A stretch of 64,000 nt of DNA from Sphingobium indicum B90A (lineage in GTDB: Bacteria > Pseudomonadota > Alphaproteobacteria > Sphingomonadales > Sphingomonadaceae), in assembly GCF_000264945.2 (NCBI RefSeq), contig NZ_CP013070.1, positions 744,001 to 808,000 of the forward strand, written 5' to 3'. Below, piece after piece: positions 34,396-46,246 of the stretch (the first letter of the stretch is position 1; each line of letters opens with the position of its first letter). The notes beneath the pieces are model-generated. The model was not told the origin of the DNA. It saw only the letters and a program-made list of their open reading frames with translations, and ran no database searches. Made by a program: the position numbers and the translations under genes.

Positions 34396-35916
34396 ATGGC
34401 GACCTCAGTTTCAACCGCGGCCGGCGCGGGGATGGGCAAGACCTGGCTTGGCCATCCGCGCGGGCTGTTCCTGCTGTTCTTCGTGGAGATGTGGGAACGC
34501 TTCTCCTTCTACGGCATGCGCGCGCTGCTGATCTTCTACCTGACGCAGCATTTCCTCTTTTCCGACCGCGACGCCAGCTACGCCTATGGCGCCTATATGT
34601 CGCTGATCTACATCTCGCCGCTGATGGGCGGCTATCTGGCGGACCGCTATCTGGGCCAGCGCAAGGCGGTGCTGTTCGGCGGCGTCGTGATCGCCATCGG
34701 CCATATCGTCCTGGGCATGGAAAGCGACGATGCGGGCGCGATGGGCCTTGGCCTCTTCTGGCTCGGCCTGGCGACCGTGATCACGGGCACGGGCTTCCTC
34801 AAATCCAGCGTTTCGGCGCTGGTGGGCCAGCTTTATCCGCGGGACGACATGCGGCGCGACCCGGCCTATACGATCTTCTACATGGGCATCAATGTGGGCG
34901 CGACCATGGGCCCCATCATCTGCGGCTATCTGGGCCAGACATGGGGCTGGCACTGGGGCTTCGGCGCCGCGTCGGTGGGCATGATCGCGGGGGTGATCGG
35001 CTTCATGCTGTGCAAGCCGCTGTTGCAGGGTCGGGGCGAACCCCGCGATCCCGAACGGCTGAAGGAACGGGTCGGCGGCGTCGTCAGCCGCGAATGGCTC
35101 GTCTATCTCTCCAGCCTGGCGTCGATCGGGCTGTGCTGGTTCCTGATCCAGAACCATGTGATCGTCGGCTGGATGCTGGCGGCGGCGAGCGCGGCCGTCG
35201 TGCTCTACATCCTCTGGGAAGCCTTCGGCCGGATGGAGCGGATCGGGCGGGACAGGATGCTGGCGGCGCTGTTCCTGCTCGTCGTCAACCCGATCTTCTG
35301 GGGCCTCTACGAACAGACCGGATCGTCGCTCAGCCTGTTCACGGATCGCTATACGGACCGCACCATATGGGGCTTCAACGTCCCCGCCTCGATGTTCCAG
35401 TCGGTCAACGCCGCCTATATATTGATGTTCGGCCCGGTCCTGGCGGGCCTGTGGATCTGGCTGGCGAAGCGGGGATGGGAACCGTCCACCCCGGCCAAGT
35501 TCGGCATCGCGCTGGCGCTGGTGGGCGCGGGATTCCTGATCCTGGTGGCGGGAACCGGAGCGCCCGGCACGCTGACGCCGGTGCTGTTCATCTTCCTGCT
35601 CTACCTCTGCCACACGCTGGGCGAACTCTGCCTGTCGCCGGTCGGCCTGTCCGCCATGTCGAAACTGGCGCCGTCGCGGATGATCGGCCTGATGATGGGC
35701 ATCTGGTTCCTGGCCATGGCGCTGGGCGAATATGCCGCCGGTCTGATCGCCGCGGCCACGGGCGGGGAGGGGGGAGCCGCCTCCCGCGGCGACGTGCTGG
35801 CGGTTTACGGCACGATCGGCTGGTGGTCCGTCGGCGCGGGACTGGCCGTCATGGCGCTGGCGCCGCTGGTGAAGCGGCTGATGCACGCCGACCGCTTCGC
35901 GGAGGAGGGCGAGTAG
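34396..35916 (+). CDS. Proton-dependent oligopeptide transporter (POT family)
   Basis: This 506-residue inner-membrane carrier has about 14 helices. Family signatures are FFVEMWERFSFYGMRALLIF at the N-terminus, YLADRYLGQRKAVLFGG, YTIFYMGINVGATMGPIICG and FWGLYEQTGSSLSLF. It imports di- and tripeptides with protons. The ATG at 34396 has GGGAG upstream. It is flanked by genes on the opposite strand. Confidence 0.93.
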   Translation: MATSVSTAAGAGMGKTWLGHPRGLFLLFFVEMWERFSFYGMRALLIFYLTQHFLFSDRDASYAYGAYMSLIYISPLMGGYLADRYLGQRKAVLFGGVVIAIGHIVLGMESDDAGAMGLGLFWLGLATVITGTGFLKSSVSALVGQLYPRDDMRRDPAYTIFYMGINVGATMGPIICGYLGQTWGWHWGFGAASVGMIAGVIGFMLCKPLLQGRGEPRDPERLKERVGGVVSREWLVYLSSLASIGLCWFLIQNHVIVGWMLAAASAAVVLYILWEAFGRMERIGRDRMLAALFLLVVNPIFWGLYEQTGSSLSLFTDRYTDRTIWGFNVPASMFQSVNAAYILMFGPVLAGLWIWLAKRGWEPSTPAKFGIALALVGAGFLILVAGTGAPGTLTPVLFIFLLYLCHTLGELCLSPVGLSAMSKLAPSRMIGLMMGIWFLAMALGEYAAGLIAAATGGEGGAASRGDVLAVYGTIGWWSVGAGLAVMALAPLVKRLMHADRFAEEGE

Positions 35917-35923
35917 GGCGGCG

Positions 35924-36394
35924 CTACCGCGTCGCGCCCCAAATGTCGCTGGCGCGGACAAAGCCCTTCTGCCCGCCGACGTCGAAGGCGCACCAGCCCT
36001 TGCCGCAGGAGGAAAGCCGTCCCACCACGCCCTTCTGAGCGCGGAACAGGGCGCGGCCGTCTTCACTGGGGGAATCGCGCATCGGCGCGATGTCGGCGGT
36101 GACGATGGCGGTCGGCGTGTCGCTCAGCAGGCGCACATGCATCCAGCCCTGCGTACCGCTCGAATCCTCCACCTTACGCCACAGGCCCAGCACCTGCACC
36201 ACCTTCACCGGCAGGTCGCGGCGGCGATAGACCCAGTTGGACGGGTAATCCAGGCTGGGGCCGACGCGCATGCGCGCCTCCTCCTGCGTCAGCGAAGCCC
36301 AATAGGGCACCGGCTTCGCAGGCGCGGCCCATGCCCCGCCCGTCCAGCACAGCGCCGCCACCATGCCCGCGCCCAGATAGCCCTTCATGCCCAT
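35924..36394 (-). CDS. Exported SH3-domain protein
   Basis: The 156-residue protein has a signal peptide (about 1-23, ending GGAWA) and two bacterial SH3-like repeats: MRVGPSLDYPSNWVYRRRDL, then VKVVQVLGLWRKVEDSSGTQGWM, and later MRDSPSEDGRALFRAQKGVVG and CAFDVGGQKGFVRASDIWG. It probably acts in the periplasm at the cell wall. ATGs at 36394 and 36388 are both possible. Confidence 0.85.
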   Translation of the reverse strand: MGMKGYLGAGMVAALCWTGGAWAAPAKPVPYWASLTQEEARMRVGPSLDYPSNWVYRRRDLPVKVVQVLGLWRKVEDSSGTQGWMHVRLLSDTPTAIVTADIAPMRDSPSEDGRALFRAQKGVVGRLSSCGKGWCAFDVGGQKGFVRASDIWGATR

Positions 36395-36512
36395 ATCGTC
36401 CCCATCGTCTGACCGTCAGACCATAGCCGTTAGCGGCCGTCAGCGACAACCGCTCTCTTGCGGATATGGATAAGCGCTTGACCATCGTGCTCCCGGGGAA
36501 TAGCGGCCGGAT

Positions 36513-37511
36513 ATGGCCAAGAAACCGCGCCCCGCCACGCCGCGCGTCATCGTCACGCGCCGCCTGCCTCCCAATGTCGAGGCGCGCATGGCCGAACTGT
36601 TCGACACCGTCTTCAACATCGGCGACGTGCCGATGGACCGGGCCGCGCTGACCCGCGCCATGGCGCAGTGCGACGTGCTGGTGCCCTCCGTCACCGACCA
36701 TCTCGACGCCGCGCTGATCGAGGCCGCGCCGGAGAGGTTGCAACTCATCGCCAGCTTCGGCAGCGGCGTCGACCATATCGACCTCCATGCCACGCGGCAG
36801 AAGGGGATCATCGTCACCAACACGCCCGGCGTGCTGACGGAGGATACCGCCGACATGACCATGGCGCTGATCCTGTCGGTGCCGCGCCGCCTGGCGGAGG
36901 GGGAGAAGCTGGTGCGATCCGGCGCGTGGACGGGCTGGAGCCCGTCGGGCATGCTGGGCCACCGGATCGGCGGGAAGAGGCTGGGCATCATCGGCATGGG
37001 CCGCATTGGTCGCGCGGTGGCCCGCCGCGCCGCCGCCTTCGGCCTGTCCATCGCCTATCACAACCGCCATCGCCTGCCCTTCGAGGTGGAGCAGGAATTG
37101 CAGGCGCATTGGCACGGCGACCTCGATTCCCTGCTGGCGGGAAGCGATATCGTGTCGATCCACTGTCCGCTCAACGCCGACAGCCGCGGGATGATTGACG
37201 CCCGGCGGATCGCGCTGATGCGGTCCGACGCCTATCTTATCAACACCTCGCGGGCAGAGATCACGGACGAACCGGCGCTGATCGCGGCGCTGGCCGAAGG
37301 GCGGATCGCCGGGGCGGGGCTGGACGTCTATACCCATGAACCGGCGGTCGATCCCCGGCTGCTGGACCTTTCCAACGTCGTGCTGCTGCCGCATATGGGG
37401 TCCGCGACGATCGAGGGGCGCGACGCGACCGGGGCGCGGGTGATCGCCAATATCAGAAGCTGGGTGGACGGACACCGGCCGCCCAACCAGGTGCTGGAAG
37501 GCTGGGTCTGA
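36513..37511 (+). CDS. D-2-hydroxyacid dehydrogenase (glyoxylate reductase-like)
   Basis: The 332-residue enzyme has the NAD-binding turn GIIGMGRIGRAVARRAAAFG and family segments IASFGSGVDHIDL, NTPGVLTEDTADMTMALIL and LPHMGSATIEGRDA with the catalytic His. The active-site Arg lies in LINTSRAEITDE and the Glu in VYTHEPAVDP. It likely reduces glyoxylate or hydroxypyruvate or oxidises D-2-hydroxyacids; the exact substrate cannot be read from sequence. Confidence 0.9.
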   Translation: MAKKPRPATPRVIVTRRLPPNVEARMAELFDTVFNIGDVPMDRAALTRAMAQCDVLVPSVTDHLDAALIEAAPERLQLIASFGSGVDHIDLHATRQKGIIVTNTPGVLTEDTADMTMALILSVPRRLAEGEKLVRSGAWTGWSPSGMLGHRIGGKRLGIIGMGRIGRAVARRAAAFGLSIAYHNRHRLPFEVEQELQAHWHGDLDSLLAGSDIVSIHCPLNADSRGMIDARRIALMRSDAYLINTSRAEITDEPALIAALAEGRIAGAGLDVYTHEPAVDPRLLDLSNVVLLPHMGSATIEGRDATGARVIANIRSWVDGHRPPNQVLEGWV

Positions 37512-37554
37512 GCAGGCCGGCCATAGCGGAACAACCTAGATTTCAGAGTCCTGC

Positions 37555-39258
37555 ATGACCCTTTCCGATGTCGATCGCCGCAGCCTTTTCCGCAGCCTTT
37601 GCGGGTTGGGAGGCGCGCTGGCCCTCAGCCGGATTTTTCCCGCCTGGGCGCAGAGCGGAACGGCGGGCCTGTCCCTGGCTCCCGGAGCGCTGAGCGGCGA
37701 GACTATCGCGCTGACCGTGGCGGAGGGGCATTTTTCGACCGGCGGGCGTTCGGGCCACGCGGTGATGATCAACGGCACGCTGCCCGCGCCGCTCATCCGC
37801 TTGAGGGAAGGGCAGAATGTCCGGCTGTCCGTCACCAATCGCCTGCGGGAGGACACGTCGATCCACTGGCACGGCCTGATCGTGCCGTTCCAGATGGACG
37901 GGGTGCCGGGGATCAGCTTTCCCGGCATCCGCCCCGGCGAGACCTTCACCTATGAATTTCCGGTCCGCCAGTCGGGCACCTACTGGTATCACAGCCATTC
38001 TGGAATGCAGGAGGCGGTGGGCCATTATGGGCCGATCGTGATCGACCCCGCCGGGCCGGACCCCGTGCAGGCGGAGCGCGAGCATGTCGTCATCCTGTCG
38101 GACTGGAGTCCGGTTCACCCGCATGTCCTGCTGCGGCGGCTGAAGCAGATGGGCGGCTATTTCAACATGCAGAAGCAGACCCTGTCGGGGCTGCTCGCGG
38201 GCAAGGACCAGAACGCGAAGGAGCGCCTTCAATGGGGCGCCATGCGCATGGACCCGACCGACATATCCGACGTCACCGGCTCGACCTACAGCTTCCTGGC
38301 GAACGGCCATGGCACGGCGGAGAACTGGACGGGACTCTTCACGCCTGGCGAGCGGGTGCGGCTGCGCATCGTCAATGCGGCCGCCATGACCAATTTCAAC
38401 CTGCGCCTGCCGGGACTGCCGATGACGGTGGTGCAGTGCGACGGCCAGCATGTCCAGCCGGTGGAGACCGACGAGATCCAGATCGGCATCGCGGAGACCT
38501 ATGATGTGGTGGTGCGGCCCACCGAAGCGAAGCCCTATGCCTTGATCGCGGAGGCGATAGACCGCTCCGGACTGGTGCGGGCGACCCTTGCGCCCCGGAT
38601 CGGCATGGCGGCGGACGTGCCCGCGCTGCGCGAAAGGCCGCTGCTGGGCATGAAGGACATGGGCATGGACATGTCCGGCATGGGGGATATGCCCGGACAT
38701 TCCATGAAGATGCGCGACCCGTCCGTCGCGCCGCAGGTGAAGATGGGACCGGGCGTCGCGACCCTTTCCCCCATGCCGGTGGACCGGACCGCAGACCGGC
38801 CCACGGGGCTGGAGAGCGTCGAGCATCGGGTGCTGACCTATGCCGACCTGAAATCGCTTGAGCCGAACCGCGACAGGCGCGCGCCGACCCGCACGCTGGA
38901 CATCCACCTGACCGCGAACATGGAGCGCTACATGTGGTCCTTCGACGGGGTGAAGCTGTCCGACGGGGCCGAACCCATCGCCTTCCGCCATATGGAGCGG
39001 GTGCGGGTGAACCTGATCAACGACACGATGATGCCGCACCCGATCCATCTGCACGGCCATTTCTTCGAGCTTGTGACTGGCGCCGGCGACCATAATCCGC
39101 TCAAGCACACGGTGAACGTGCTGCCTGGAGGGAAAGTGAGCTTCGACCTTACGGCAGACGCGCTGGGCGATTGGGCCTTTCACTGCCATATGCTGATGCA
39201 CATGCATGCAGGGATGATGCGCGTCGTGACCGTTCGGCATGCGGCGGACGCGGCATGA
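37555..39258 (+). CDS. copA: Copper-resistance multicopper oxidase CopA
   Basis: This 567-residue periplasmic oxidase has a Tat signal with RRSLFRSLCG followed by a hydrophobic stretch and AWAQ. The copper ligands lie in HWHGLIVPFQMDG, YWYHSHSGMQE, HPIHLHGHFFEL and WAFHCHMLMHMHAGM. A Met-rich insert (MKDMGMDMSGMGDMPG) binds Cu(I). It oxidises Cu(I) and sequesters copper. The stop overlaps the copB start by 4 bp. Confidence 0.95.
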   Translation: MTLSDVDRRSLFRSLCGLGGALALSRIFPAWAQSGTAGLSLAPGALSGETIALTVAEGHFSTGGRSGHAVMINGTLPAPLIRLREGQNVRLSVTNRLREDTSIHWHGLIVPFQMDGVPGISFPGIRPGETFTYEFPVRQSGTYWYHSHSGMQEAVGHYGPIVIDPAGPDPVQAEREHVVILSDWSPVHPHVLLRRLKQMGGYFNMQKQTLSGLLAGKDQNAKERLQWGAMRMDPTDISDVTGSTYSFLANGHGTAENWTGLFTPGERVRLRIVNAAAMTNFNLRLPGLPMTVVQCDGQHVQPVETDEIQIGIAETYDVVVRPTEAKPYALIAEAIDRSGLVRATLAPRIGMAADVPALRERPLLGMKDMGMDMSGMGDMPGHSMKMRDPSVAPQVKMGPGVATLSPMPVDRTADRPTGLESVEHRVLTYADLKSLEPNRDRRAPTRTLDIHLTANMERYMWSFDGVKLSDGAEPIAFRHMERVRVNLINDTMMPHPIHLHGHFFELVTGAGDHNPLKHTVNVLPGGKVSFDLTADALGDWAFHCHMLMHMHAGMMRVVTVRHAADAA

Positions 39259-40229
39259 AGGCGCTGGCGTTCGCAGCGCTGCTGTCGCTCGCTGCCGCAG
39301 CCTTTCCGGCCGGAGCGCAGGAACATGCCGGTCATGGCCAGACGGATCACGGCCAGATGGATCACGGCCAGATGGATCATGGCCGGATGAATCATGACGG
39401 CATGGATCGGCCGCAGGACCATGGCGACCATCAGCCCGCTGCCGGAAACCCCCATGCCGGCCACGGCCTGCCCGCACCCGATGCGGGCGTGCCGGCAGGC
39501 GTCGCGCCTCCCGCGCCGACCGATCATGCCGCCGAAGCCTTTTACGACCCCGCGGAAATGGCGCGCGCCCGCGCTGCCATGCTCAGGGAAAGCGGCGGCA
39601 TGACCTTCTCCCGCCTCATGCTCGACCGGCTGGAATATCGCATGGGCAGGGGCGCCGACGCCTATCATTGGGAAGGGGAAGGCTGGGTCGGCGGCGACCT
39701 CAACCGCTTCGCCTTCAAGACGGAGGGGGAGGGAGATTTCGGCGGCCCGCTGGAAAGGGCGGAAGTGCAGGCGCTTTACAGCCGGGCGATCGATCCCTGG
39801 TTCAACCTGGAGGCCGGCGTCCGCCACGACATTCGCCCCGGCCCGCAACGGACCTATGCGGTGGTGGGCATCGACGGCCTTGCCCCCTATTGGTTCGAGG
39901 TCGGCGCGCAGGCCTTTCTCTCCGACAAGGGCGACGCGCATCTGCGGCTGGAGGGCAGCTATGACCAGCGCATCACCCAGCGCCTGATCCTGCAACCGGC
40001 GGCGGAAATCGACATCGCGGCGCAGGACGTGCCTGAACTCGGCATCGGTTCGGGCCTGTCGGACGTCGAACTGGGATTGCGGCTGCGCTATGAATTCGCG
40101 CGGGAGTTCGCGCCCTATGTCGGCGTGAATTGGGAGAGAAAACTGGGCGAAACCGCCCGCTTCGCCCGCGCCCAAGGGGCGCGGGCGTCCGCGACCAGCC
40201 TGGTGATGGGCGTGCGCTTCTGGTTCTGA
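39255..40229 (+). CDS. copB: Outer-membrane copper-resistance protein CopB
   Basis: The 324-residue protein has a signal peptide (ending FPAGAQ), a His/Met/Asp-rich linker of 15-bp tandem repeats (DHGQMDHGQMDHGRMNHDGM) that can bind copper, and a beta-barrel domain from about residue 110 (FSRLMLDRLEYRMGRGADAY, then GEGWVGGDLNRF) ending in the outer-membrane-type VRFWF. The ATG at 39255 overlaps the copA stop. It forms the copper operon with copA; no cop regulator is visible beside it. Confidence 0.93.
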   Translation: MKALAFAALLSLAAAAFPAGAQEHAGHGQTDHGQMDHGQMDHGRMNHDGMDRPQDHGDHQPAAGNPHAGHGLPAPDAGVPAGVAPPAPTDHAAEAFYDPAEMARARAAMLRESGGMTFSRLMLDRLEYRMGRGADAYHWEGEGWVGGDLNRFAFKTEGEGDFGGPLERAEVQALYSRAIDPWFNLEAGVRHDIRPGPQRTYAVVGIDGLAPYWFEVGAQAFLSDKGDAHLRLEGSYDQRITQRLILQPAAEIDIAAQDVPELGIGSGLSDVELGLRLRYEFAREFAPYVGVNWERKLGETARFARAQGARASATSLVMGVRFWF

Positions 40230-40246
40230 CCTCTCGACCGGGCACA

Positions 40247-40271
40247 GGAACCGCCGGTCCCCCCATCCGTT
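40247..40271 (+). promoter_or_regulatory. EcfG-type promoter of the DUF1328/DUF5818 pair
   Basis: GGAAC at 40247-40251 and GTT at 40269-40271 with a 17-base spacer match the general stress sigma consensus. It sits 35 bp before the ATG at 40307. Confidence 0.68.
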
Positions 40272-40306
40272 GGGAAATGCAGGTCTTTCAACGGAAGGAG
40301 TGTCGG

Positions 40307-40495
40307 ATGATCCGTCTGGCCATCATTTCGCTCGTGATCGCCGCCGTGCTGGCCATATTGGGCTTCGGCGGCGCGGCGGGCACCTTCGTGGGCATCGCGA
40401 AGTTCCTGTTCGTGCTGGCGATCGCATTGTTCGTCATCTTCCTCGTGCTTGGCCTGATGGCTGGCAAGGGGATCAAGAACGCGATAGATCGCTGA
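40307..40495 (+). CDS. DUF1328 small membrane protein
   Basis: This 62-residue protein has two hydrophobic helices (LAIISLVIAAVLAILGFGG and GIAKFLFVLAIALFVIF), matching DUF1328 membrane proteins, which are often stress induced. GGAAGGAG precedes the ATG. An EcfG-type promoter lies just upstream, which supports membership of the stress regulon. Confidence 0.85.
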   Translation: MIRLAIISLVIAAVLAILGFGGAAGTFVGIAKFLFVLAIALFVIFLVLGLMAGKGIKNAIDR

Positions 40496-40498
40496 CTC

Positions 40499-40699
40499 AT
40501 GATGATCGGTGCTGGAGTGGATGAGACCGGGCGGCTGGTCCGCGACCAGGCGGGCTTCCTGCTCCAGCGCGATCTGGGCGGCAGTTTCCGCCTGGTGCTG
40601 CTGCGCGTGCCCGTCGACCATGTGGAAAAGCGGGTGCGGGTGCAGGGCTATTATGCCGGGGACGGCATAGTGGAGGTGGAGGGAGTGGCCGCGGCCTGA
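40499..40699 (+). CDS. DUF5818-like small protein
   Basis: A 66-residue protein (MIGAGVDETGRLVRDQAGFL, then KRVRVQGYYAGDGIVEVEG) resembling DUF5818, probably a small beta-barrel. It begins 3 bp after the DUF1328 stop, so it is probably co-transcribed from the same stress promoter. The function is unknown. Confidence 0.75.
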   Translation: MMIGAGVDETGRLVRDQAGFLLQRDLGGSFRLVLLRVPVDHVEKRVRVQGYYAGDGIVEVEGVAAA

Positions 40700-40718
40700 C
40701 GGCACGCGGCCTTCCCGA

Positions 40719-40982
40719 TCAGGGATAGGTCGATTCGCGGGGATCGCCCGACGCCATGACGTCATGCGTGCTGACGAAGCGCGCGCAGGCGCCCACGCCC
40801 CGGTTATTCTCCAGCGGCAGGGCCGTTTCGCAATAGGCGCATTCCGCCATCAGCCGCCCGACCATCCACTGGCTGCGGCCGCAACTGGGGCAGTGATTGG
40901 CTTCCCCAGGATGATAATGGATGATGTAACCCCTTAAGGCCGGGTCGAAAGACCTGCCGGTCGCGAGCGAATCTGGGCGCAT
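40719..40982 (-). CDS. Small zinc-ribbon protein
   Basis: The 87-residue protein has a CPSCGR...CAYCE zinc-binding pair in its middle, and two more cysteine/histidine positions nearby. The frame runs upstream to 41297, but GAGGAGG just before the ATG at 40982 supports this start. I recognise no named family; a nucleic-acid- or protein-binding role is possible. Confidence 0.7.
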   Translation of the reverse strand: MRPDSLATGRSFDPALRGYIIHYHPGEANHCPSCGRSQWMVGRLMAECAYCETALPLENNRGVGACARFVSTHDVMASGDPRESTYP

Positions 40983-41215
40983 CGTCTCTTCCTCCTCAGA
41001 CATATATCTCGGCATCGACGCAAAATTCGGAAATGTCCCCCCGAGCTTCACATCAGCATGGATGCAACGACGAACGTCAGAGCGAGCGACCCTTATCATC
41101 TCTGCAAAGCGCGCTCCTTGCACCAGAACGCGGCTGCAACCCAATGTATCCCGCCCCGGACGATGCCGTCTACAAGAAAGATTCGCGGGAACCGCGCCAT
41201 TTCGCGGCTTCGCAT

Positions 41216-41243
41216 TTGACTTGAGGCGCGCAGGCGCTATGGC
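41216..41243 (+). promoter_or_regulatory. Possible vegetative promoter in the gap before acnA
   Basis: The 414-bp gap 40983-41396 has no gene. TTGACT at 41216 and TATGGC at 41238 with a 16-base spacer could be the sigma-70 promoter of acnA, leaving a leader of about 150 nt. I found no riboswitch-like structure in the leader. Confidence 0.35.
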
Positions 41244-41396
41244 GGCGCGCATCGGGACATATCCGCTTCGGCCGTGAGTTGGGGCGCATCCCGCCACCTT
41301 GCCGTCCGGTCTTTTCTCGCCGTCCGGCGAGCCCCTGGTGGAATAGCGTCATCCTGCCTGCTCCTGGCCGGGCATCTGCGAGGAGACGCACGACTC

Positions 41397-44066
<2,670 letters not shown>

Positions 44067-44093
44067 ACGGCCGACGCATGCTGACGGGAAAGG

Positions 44094-44125
44094 GGGCTCT
44101 CTCCATGAGGAGGGAGCCCTTTTTC
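44094..44125 (+). terminator. Rho-independent terminator of acnA
   Basis: GGGCTCTCTCC and GGAGGGAGCCC form an 11-base stem (one mismatch) with loop ATGA, followed by a run of five T. Confidence 0.85.
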
Positions 44126-44186
44126 TTCGGAGAAAAGCAGCGAAATCGCAAAGTCGCGGATGTTCCGGCCATTGCTGACATCCCCC

Positions 44187-44279
44187 CGTCACCCCGGGCT
44201 TGACCCGGGGTTCCGTTTTCTTTCTGAATACGCGCCTCGTCCAAGGCAGCGGGACCCCGGGTCAAGCCCGGGGTGACGA
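44187..44279. repeat. Palindromic intergenic repeat, family C copy 1
   Basis: The ends are CGTCACCCCGGGCTTGACCC and its near-perfect inverse, ending GTCAAGCCCGGGGTGACG. A middle of about 35 bp includes TTTCTTTCTGA. A second copy lies at 62055-62146 in the opposite orientation, and a half copy at 47663. Confidence 0.85.
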
Positions 44280-44366
44280 AAGGAGGAGTGGCGGGAATCC
44301 ACCCAAATCCACAATCAAGCCCCGCCCCAACCAGGCCCAATCATCATTTTGCCTTCGGAGGATGGA

Positions 44367-44606
44367 TTGCCGATCCTTGTCGAAATCGCCGGCTGGCTGG
44401 GCGCGCTCTTGATATTGGGCGCCTATCTGCTCGTGTCGAGCGGGCATGTCTCCGGCAAGTCGGCCCTGTTTCAATGGATGAACGCCCTCGGCTCGGCGCT
44501 GTTCATCCTCAACACATGGTGGCACGGCGCCATCCCGTCGATGGTGCTCAACATCATCTGGCTCGGCATAGGCACCGCCGCATTGATGCGCATCGCCCGC
44601 CAATAG
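44367..44606 (+). CDS. Small membrane protein (CBU_0592-like)
   Basis: This 79-residue protein has three hydrophobic helices (VEIAGWLGALLILGAYLLV, NALGSALFILNTWWHG and VLNIIWLGIGTAALM). The start is probably the TTG at 44367, with GGAGGA six bases before it; another TTG lies at 44349. It resembles small integral membrane proteins annotated after CBU_0592. The function is unknown. Confidence 0.7.
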   Translation: MPILVEIAGWLGALLILGAYLLVSSGHVSGKSALFQWMNALGSALFILNTWWHGAIPSMVLNIIWLGIGTAALMRIARQ

Positions 44607-44677
44607 CCCCCATTTCATCAGCCCAAGAAAGGCTGGGGTGGCAGGTCGCGCTCCCTTTGGCTACCAGGATGGTAGAG

Positions 44678-45379
44678 ATGAAGACAGCGCTGATCGTCCG
44701 ACATGTGCCGCGGGAGGGTGCGGCAGGCTATCTCCAGCCGATCGAAGCCGCCGGCTACGCGATCGAGCGGATCGACGTCGCCAGCCCCGACTTCGCCGAT
44801 GTCGACCTCTGCACCCCCGACCTGCTGATCATGATGGGCGGCCCGATGGGCGTCTATGAACAGGACATTCATCCCTGGATTCCGCTCCAGATCGAAAAGC
44901 TCGCCGCGCGGCTGGAACAGGATCTGCCGACCCTGGGCGTCTGCCTTGGCAGCCAGATGATCGCCGCGGCGCTCGGCGCGCCGGTCTATCCCGGCGGGCG
45001 GATGGAGCTGGGCTTCGCGCCGGTCATGCTGAACGGGGCAGGGGCCGGATCGCCGTTGCGCCATCTGGACGGCATTCCCGTTCTCCATTGGCACAGCGAC
45101 ACCTTCGACCTGCCTTCGGGGGTCGAACTGCTTGCCTCGACCGAAAGCTATGCCCATCAGGCCTTTCGCCGCGGCTCCAACCTGTTGGCGCTGCAATTCC
45201 ACGCGGAAATGGGCGAAGACCCTCGTTTCGAGGATTGGCTCACCCATTTCTGGGCCGACCTCGACATAGCGAAGCAATGCGGCATTGCCCTGCGGCAGGA
45301 CCATGCCGATCATGGCCCCGCAGCCGTGGCCGCAGGACGCGCGATGATCGGCGAATGGTTGAGCGGAATCGAGAATTAG
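44678..45379 (+). CDS. Class I glutamine amidotransferase-like protein
   Basis: The 233-residue protein has the class I amidotransferase core: MMGGPMGVYEQDIHPWI, the nucleophile elbow GVCLGSQMIAAALGA with Cys, and later LALQFHAEMGE with the catalytic His-x-Glu. It stands alone, so it probably acts as a GMP synthase-like amidotransferase domain or glutamine-amide hydrolase such as gamma-glutamyl hydrolases. ATGs at 44669 and 44678 are both possible. Confidence 0.87.
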   Translation: MKTALIVRHVPREGAAGYLQPIEAAGYAIERIDVASPDFADVDLCTPDLLIMMGGPMGVYEQDIHPWIPLQIEKLAARLEQDLPTLGVCLGSQMIAAALGAPVYPGGRMELGFAPVMLNGAGAGSPLRHLDGIPVLHWHSDTFDLPSGVELLASTESYAHQAFRRGSNLLALQFHAEMGEDPRFEDWLTHFWADLDIAKQCGIALRQDHADHGPAAVAAGRAMIGEWLSGIEN

Positions 45380-45427
45380 GGCGATCGGAACCGATCGCTG
45401 GTTAAGAAATCGCGGAAAACGAAGACT

Positions 45428-45468
45428 CTAAAGCGGTCGATCTGCTTCCGTCAGATCAGCCGCTTTAG
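45428..45468. terminator. Long hairpin between convergent genes
   Basis: CTAAAGCGGTCGATCTG at 45428-45444 pairs with CAGATCAGCCGCTTTAG at 45452-45468 across a 7-base loop (17-base arms, two mismatches). It overlaps the glutathione transferase stop codon and can serve both convergent genes. Confidence 0.6.
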
Positions 45469-46121
45469 AACTCGACTTCCAGTTCCTCGACCTCGTCCTC
45501 TTCCCGGCGAGCGGCGTCGATCCACTCGCGCATCAGATCCCAGTCGTTGCTCCAGTTGCAATAGGCGGCCGACGGCGCCGACAGCGCCACCGCATAACTC
45601 AGGAAACGTTGCGCCACCGGGGCGAACATGGCGTCGGCCACCGTCTGCTTTTCCCCGAACAGCCATGGCCCGCCATAGGCGCTCAGGCATTCGGTCCAGA
45701 TTTCCTCGATGCGCTCTATATCCTGCCTGGCCCCGGAAAAGACGGGGAACTTCTCGTGCCGGACCTTCAGGTTCATGGGCAGGGCGGAGCGCAGGTTGAT
45801 GAAGCCGGAGTGGATTTCGCCCGAAACCGAACGGCAATGCGCCCGCGCGATCCGCTCCTCGGGATAAAGGCCGGCATGCGGATAAAGTTCATGCAGATAT
45901 TCAGCAATGGCGAGCGTGTCCCATACGCTCGCCCCCTCATGGGTCAGGCGGGGCACCAGCACGGAAGGCGACAACAGCAGCAATTCCGCCCGGTTTTCAG
46001 GATCATCGAGAGCAATCGTCTTTTCCACGACTTTCGGGCCCGCCATGCGGCACAACAGCCATCCGCGCAGGGACCAGGACGAATAAGTCTTGCTGGAAAT
46101 GGTCAGTTCGGCTTCGGCCAT
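45465..46121 (-). CDS. Glutathione S-transferase family protein
   Basis: This 218-residue protein has a thioredoxin-like N-domain (TISSKTYSSWSLRGWLLCRM, where Ser is the likely glutathione-contact residue, then SVLVPRLTHEGASVWDTLA and IAEYLHELYP) and a helical C-domain (YGGPWLFGEKQTVADAMFAP). The ATG is preceded by GGAGGAACG. The tail is Glu-rich. The substrate is unknown. Confidence 0.88.
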   Translation of the reverse strand: MAEAELTISSKTYSSWSLRGWLLCRMAGPKVVEKTIALDDPENRAELLLLSPSVLVPRLTHEGASVWDTLAIAEYLHELYPHAGLYPEERIARAHCRSVSGEIHSGFINLRSALPMNLKVRHEKFPVFSGARQDIERIEEIWTECLSAYGGPWLFGEKQTVADAMFAPVAQRFLSYAVALSAPSAAYCNWSNDWDLMREWIDAARREEDEVEELEVEF

Positions 46122-46246
46122 GGCGTTCCTCCCGCTTCATCCCTATGTTTCATCATTCATGATGCGGTGCAATATGGAAAACCTGTATAACGCCCGCGCA
46201 TGGGGCCGAATCGGTGTCAAAAGAGCTTAGGACGCGTTTGAGCAAG

